Positions 8,364-12,429 of a stretch of 12,429 nucleotides of DNA are shown one piece after another; the first letter of the stretch is position 1; the number at the start of each line of letters is the position of its first letter. The translations under genes were made by a program, and so were the position numbers. Source of the DNA: Rodentolepis nana (Eukaryota; Platyhelminthes; Cestoda; Cyclophyllidea; Hymenolepididae); the NCBI GenBank assembly GCA_900617975.1, contig UZAE01013948.1, forward strand, positions 5,384 to 17,812, written 5' to 3'. The notes beneath the pieces were generated by a model, which made no database searches, had not been told where the DNA came from, and saw nothing but the letters and a program-made list of their open reading frames with translations.

Positions 8364-9711
8364 CTTGCCACTTCGAGGTAATTTATGACAAATAAATATG
8401 TAATGACCAATATTGTTTTGTTGACTAGCTGACAAAGTTTGTAAAAGTTGAAGGAAAATGGTGAAAAGTCATACAATTTTTTCTTTCAAATGAAATAATA
8501 CAAAAAATTTTGCTAAATTTAAAAGTACTTATAGTTTAAAGGATTATTGGAAAAATATTTTGAGGGTAATGACAAAAACGAAGTAAGATATCAAGATTTG
8601 TTTAAGCAAGAAAGCCGTGCTTGTATACATCGGTGACACACTCGTTTGGAAAGTTAACACCAAGACCAAGGACAAATCAAATTACTTCTCATTGATTTGA
8701 AAGCCAATTATGAAAACGCGATGATGGAGGTACAACAATTCGAAATTCATATTTTCCAAACGAGGCTAGTCACAACAAATTGCTTCTTTAAAGAAGGTTT
8801 TGTGCAAGGTATTTATCATTAATTGCAAAATGACACCAATAAAATAAAACTTTCACTTCCTACTCAATGATTACAAGGAAATTATGCAACGTTTACGAAA
8901 TGACAAGTAATTTTCAATTCAGCATGACAGATTGAATAATCTACGTCTTTGAAATTCTACTTCCCATTCTTCTTAAAATATTTGACGATTTTATAAGGCG
9001 GTAGTTACAATCAATTAAAACGGCACCCATTGACTGAAACGTGAAGTTATTTCAGAGTAATAAACTAAAAATACTCATATAAATTTTGAAGAAAACGAAT
9101 AAAAGGATATGAAACTTGATTTTATTGAACAAAATGAAGTATAGTGTTAATAGACAATGCGCAAAATATCCAAATTGAAATAAATAAAATGACTAGCAAA
9201 ATTCGAAATTATTTAAACTAATTATAAAATAGGTTATTACGATAATTAATTCACTAAGAATACTTTTTTAAATATCTCAGAAATGATTAAAAAACTTTAA
9301 GATTTCTTGTTTTAGCAGGTAATTTAATGTGAAGGTCGATATTAATGTGAGCGCAAGTCACATTTTACTCCTACCCCATCGAGGTAATCTTTTCTTGGCA
9401 ATTGTTTTTAAACAATACTAATTCCATTGTTAATATTTCAAATAGGTTTAGTTTAACACTTCATCATATCTTGATACCCATAGTCATAAACTTTTGCGCC
9501 ATTCTGTTCTTTCATTACAATTTTTAAATTAATTCCGACTGACTTTGAAGGTTGTTCAACCATGCCCATTTATTTTAATTGTGTACTAATCCATATCTTT
9601 TAATTTTGTAAATGTGATCTTTTGGGCCTGCATGTGTCAAAATTCGTTTAGCTTATTTTGGTCTTATTTTGCTTCTTGGTCTAAGTCAACAATTTTCAAG
9701 CATTGGTTTCA
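8364..9711. other. Intergenic region between the two genes
   Basis: About 1.35 kb of AT-rich DNA between the TAK1-like stop and the first ATG of the next gene. After the polyadenylation signal no coding segment, repeat or RNA gene was recognised. A possible trans-splice acceptor (aattttcaag, AG at 9699-9700) sits 11 nt before the downstream ATG. The spacing is too long for a typical flatworm operon. Confidence 0.55.
8391..8396 (+). terminator. Polyadenylation signal AATAAA for the TAK1-like gene
   Basis: AATAAA lies 28 nt after the stop codon and is followed by a GT-rich stretch (attgttttgttg, about 8412-8423) that could be the downstream element. Together they imply a 3' UTR of only about 40-60 nt. 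Confidence 0.65.
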
Positions 9712-9812
9712 ATGTGTCCCGCGCAACATGTTGTTGAAATTGTTGATATCGAATATCCATCGCCTCTAAATGAGGTGTCGTCGCACATCATTTTATCCCG
9801 GGCCTTCTTCAA
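9712..9812 (+). CDS. TGS1: TGS1-like exon 1 (start exon)
   Basis: The ATG at 9712 is the first Met after an in-frame TAA at 9682-9684. It encodes 33 codons starting MCPAQHVVEI and ending SRAFF, with a phase-2 donor GTAAAA at 9813. The start M-C and the S-R-A-F-x-x-D segment both parallel human TGS1. GTGTCG at 9775 is a weaker donor that would remove the S-R-A-F segment. Confidence 0.65.
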
Positions 9813-12391
9813 GTAAAATTTCTTTTCATGTTAAAACGATATCCTTGAATTTTTTCTAGAGACTCTTTTTGCAAATATAAACATGAAAAATCAACTCCCA
9901 AAATATCTTCCTTGAATCATTTTCAGTCTTCTACTTCTCCATCAGGTTTGGTGCCTCAGAATACTTTTGAAAATTGCCTTGAGTCACTTCATTCGACTGC
10001 TCCTGACGCTGAATCTTCATCTCACGCGCTGAGCCCTGAAGATCAGTTAGCGTCTTACGGACTGCCTTCTTCCTTTGGTCGTCAAGATAAAAGGTGGGAT
10101 TTCATTAATTTTACTTAGGAAATTATTTTAAAATTATATTAAGAAAAGTGTTTTCGGTCAGAGTTATTTGCTTGCCGTCGTCTATACTCGTTTGAATGTT
10201 TATTCTCTCATTGATTGTCGTCAATTCAATCTGCAGTAATTCAATATTTTATATTTGTGAATTTTTACCTTGAATCATTGCACCACGTTAGGTATTTTCA
10301 AATCTCTCCACTTCTGCCTCTCACCTATTCCTGTTTGTTAATAATATGAATGATTATATTATTTATATTCATAGCAACTGGAAATGCTTAACAGGCTTAA
10401 ATCTTTGCTCAAGATCTGTACACACTACTTAGCGAATTAGTTCGGTTACGAATGAAATTATTTGGAAGCAAACTGTTAAACTTTATTTTAATTCTGGAGG
10501 TTAGATATTCTTAAAAGTTAATCGGAAAGTCATGTATCATTTTTCGAGTGTTGTTTAACTAAGTCTAATGTCTGATATCATTAACGTGCCTAAATGGAAA
10601 TGAGTTTCCACAGCATTTAGGTCTTCATTGGACACTTTACTCGTAGTAAATGCACCATTTCTGATATGAAAACATGGTTCTAGGAAAATCGTTTGATCGT
10701 CATCAAAATTTGTCGATAATTGGAAGAATTCCATTTTTCCCATATTTATTGAAATTTAAAAATTTTTGTTTTACAGGCAAAGGGGAAGTTCGAACCGAGG
10801 ACGCGCAAGGTAATTTCTTCCCTATTCTCTTTTGTTTTGTCTGACAATTTTCCAAATTTTATTAAATGAAATTATTAATGGTGCCTATTAACACCACAAA
10901 CACGTGATATTTTAAACATAGATCAGTATTTAGTTACACTTAGAAGCACAATTGTCCTAGTACGTTTGAAGGTCGGCATGTTAGTGGCTTTGATTCAACT
11001 GAAAGTTCACCTTTTTGTCGAAAGGCATCGCTTTCTCTCTCTCTCTCTTTGTGTGTGTTCCCATTGTCTCTGAATTTGAATGTTGGGATTTGGTCAACTG
11101 GTACCCTGAATGAGTTCCTGATCGTAATGGTCAGTTTTTATTAGACCAGACGATTTTAAGAATTAGATATTAATAATAAACTTGAATATTCATATAGCAA
11201 ACTTTCTACTGAATAAATATAAGTAAAATGGTAAATTTAAGCATTTTACTGAAAATTTCCTCATAATAAATAGGTGCTTTCAAAATAAATATTTTTAAAT
11301 GAATATTTCTCTCTATATATTTCCTGGTATCTAATTTTTCTCGTTTTGCAGATCAAGAAAGCCGCCAATTCAGGAACCTGCAGGGTAATGTCTCTTTTTG
11401 TTTACAGGTTCAATTTCTCATATATTATTAGATCTTATAACTCAAATATTATTAAAAAGGAATGACGTATGAGCTTGGAAAGAGAGTTTAACGTTCCATA
11501 AATGATTAACAAACTATCATGACATGATACTTGGTTGCTTATAGATGACGTTTTTAATATACCGGTGTGTGGTTCACTTTAAATACGCATTTGATGGTAT
11601 GTCGAGTAGTCAGTGGTATAGGATTAGAATTAGCTGCATGACGCATAATGTACTGCTTTGATTTGGCTTGTTTGCAAATGCATCTGTAGTGGCTTGAGCT
11701 AGAGACTTATCAGCGCCTTGACCTATTCCCCCCTTTGATATTTGTTCTCATTCACATGAGCTTCTTTGCTCCTCAATGCCACCTATGCAGCACCTTTTTT
11801 TGTGAAGTCGTTCAATCGACTTCATAATGGTAGCAGAGTGGTTGTAATGTATTGTGTTTGGTGCTCTAGTTCATTTTCTACTTTAAGATAGTGTTGAAAG
11901 ATTGGATCCTGTGAAGTTGACTGAGCGATAACCTAGATTTAATCAGCACTTCCAGTTTAAAAAATCCATAAACACAAGCAAGTGAATATGTGAATTAGAG
12001 ACAAATATGAGTTATTACTGCGATTATTCAGGTGACTATGTTCTCCTTACCAATTTTCTTCCATCAAAGACTCCTTCTTTTGCTCTCGGAGATATTTAAT
12101 TTGCCTGCCTGATTAATTAATTGGTCGATGAATACCTTTCCGACTGTTTTCGAATTTGTTTAGTAAATATTGCTGATCATTTTCCCATTTTTCTTTATAA
12201 AGACATCATCGCGAGATTCGGTAATTTGTGTGTCCCATTTCCTCTTACTGCCTTGCAAAACTGTGTCGCTAATCTTTCAGTGCTATTTTTCGTGATTGTA
12301 TCGTGGTTCGGATTTGGTCCTTTCGAAATGTAATGATGTATTTCTCTATTAATAGGTCAGATGCACCTGCACCATACTTTGTAATGCGAGG
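9712..12391 (+). CDS. TGS1: Probable trimethylguanosine synthase N-terminus, partial, five exons visible
   Basis: Exons 9712-9812, 9860-10093, 10777-10809, 11352-11384 and 12356-12391 join in frame, all with phase-2 junctions, giving 145 codons plus 2 nt. The last donor (GTAATG at 12392) shows that the gene continues beyond the window. Residues 26-35 (IILSRAFFKD) resemble the N-terminal CLCSRAFVED of human TGS1. GLPSSFG (101-107) matches the GLPLQFG motif that follows an acidic stretch in TGS1. The middle is Ser/Pro-rich and probably disordered, and exons 3-4 add an RG/RS-like basic patch. TGS1 converts m7G caps of snRNAs, snoRNAs and spliced-leader RNA to trimethylguanosine. The methyltransferase domain is not visible, so the name rests on two short motifs in the right order. 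Another nuclear protein with a GLPxxFG motif is the alternative. Confidence 0.55.
9813..9859 (+). other. 47-nt intron 1 of the TGS1-like gene
   Basis: GTAAAA to ttttttctag. Removal joins AA/A into a lysine codon and opens one continuous frame from 9712 to 10093. Using the later acceptor tttcag (AG at 9925-9926) instead would shift the frame into a stop. Confidence 0.72.
9860..10093 (+). CDS. TGS1: TGS1-like exon 2: Ser/Pro-rich stretch and GLPSSFG motif
   Basis: 234 nt, phase 2 in and phase 2 out (donor GTGGGA at 10094). It encodes residues 34-111 after the split lysine: a Lys/Ser-rich start, a Ser/Pro/Glu-rich middle, then SPEDQLASYGLPSSFGRQDK. The acidic lead-in followed by GLPxxFGR is the best evidence for TGS1. 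It is less AT-rich than the flanking introns, as expected of coding sequence. Confidence 0.75.
10094..10776 (+). other. TGS1-like intron 2, no coding content
   Basis: 683 nt of AT-rich intron from GTGGGA to ttttacag. A minus-strand open frame at 10555-10743 shows no motif. Nothing else was recognised. Confidence 0.65.
10777..10809 (+). CDS. TGS1: TGS1-like exon 3: 33-nt symmetric micro-exon
   Basis: Acceptor ttttacag, donor GTAATT at 10810, phase 2 on both sides. It encodes QRGSSNRGRA between two split arginine codons. This basic RG-rich piece could serve as a nuclear-localisation or RNA-binding patch. High GC relative to the surrounding intron supports it. Confidence 0.65.
10810..11351 (+). 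other. TGS1-like intron 3 with CT/GT microsatellite
   Basis: 542 nt from GTAATT to ttttgcag. A CT-rich run (11031-11048) passes directly into GTGTGTGT (11050-11057), a small compound microsatellite. Nothing else was recognised. Confidence 0.65.
11352..11384 (+). CDS. TGS1: TGS1-like exon 4: 33-nt symmetric micro-exon
   Basis: Acceptor cgttttgcag, donor GTAATG at 11385, phase 2 on both sides. It encodes SRKPPIQEPA between split Arg and Gly codons. With exon 3 it completes a basic stretch RARSRK. No catalytic motif is present. Confidence 0.65.
11385..12355 (+). other. TGS1-like intron 4, no coding content
   Basis: 971 nt from GTAATG to attaatag. The open frame at 12121-12333 is hydrophobic by AT/T-rich chance and has no acceptor or donor in a matching phase. 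No repeat or RNA gene was recognised. Confidence 0.55.
12356..12391 (+). CDS. TGS1: TGS1-like exon 5: 36-nt symmetric micro-exon
   Basis: Acceptor attaatag, donor GTAATG at 12392, phase 2 on both sides. It encodes SDAPAPYFVMR between split Gly codons. The open frame at 12121-12333 just upstream is intronic. The next exon lies outside the window. Confidence 0.55.
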
Positions 12392-12429
12392 GTAATGTTG
12401 CTCTAATAGTCAAGGTCTATTTGTCTTCT

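Noticed and set aside
9921..9927. Alternative acceptor tttcag for TGS1-like exon 2
   Set aside because: Joined to the phase-2 donor at 9813 it shifts the frame and hits a stop, whereas the acceptor at 9859 keeps it open.
9912..10118. Gene starting at a TTG within the TGS1-like exon 2
   Set aside because: This is part of a longer exon opening at 9860 that joins the ATG exon 9712-9812 in frame; the end past 10093 is intron.

Overview
The window is AT-rich eukaryotic DNA. It carries two same-strand, intron-split protein-coding genes whose exons are mostly too short to stand out as open frames. Very short introns near each 5' end (37-47 nt), introns that lengthen toward 3', runs of tiny in-frame exons and an ATG placed directly on a splice acceptor all fit a parasitic flatworm (cestode or trematode). 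The organism assignment is an inference, because no species-diagnostic sequence was recognised.

Layout: 1-2508 is non-coding upstream DNA with a strong 16-bp hairpin. 2509-8363 holds a ten-exon gene that joins in frame to a 394-residue protein kinase. It has an intact catalytic core and a C-terminal coiled coil that resembles TAK1/MAP3K7, including the C-terminal segment that binds TAB2/TAB3 in other animals. The gene ends in a stop codon followed 28 nt later by AATAAA. Its fourth intron (3324-5762) is 2.4 kb and non-coding, with a possible decayed tRNA-derived SINE near its end. 8364-9711 is intergenic. From 9712 to the window edge a second gene begins. Five exons are visible (145 codons plus 2 nt) and the rest lies beyond the window. 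Its N-terminus has an S-R-A-F-x-x-D segment and a G-L-P-x-x-F-G motif placed as in trimethylguanosine synthase (TGS1), so it is probably the N-terminal part of that gene. The methyltransferase domain is not in the window.

The two genes need not act together. TAK1 would relay TGF-beta/BMP, stress or innate signals to MAP2Ks. TGS1 hypermethylates the caps of snRNAs and, in trans-splicing animals, of spliced-leader RNA. No previously undescribed system was found. The most interesting points are the unusual TAK1 kinase (Glu at a phospho-threonine position, Ala in place of the DFG-1 cysteine, shortened C-lobe and linker), and the runs of symmetric micro-exons in both genes.
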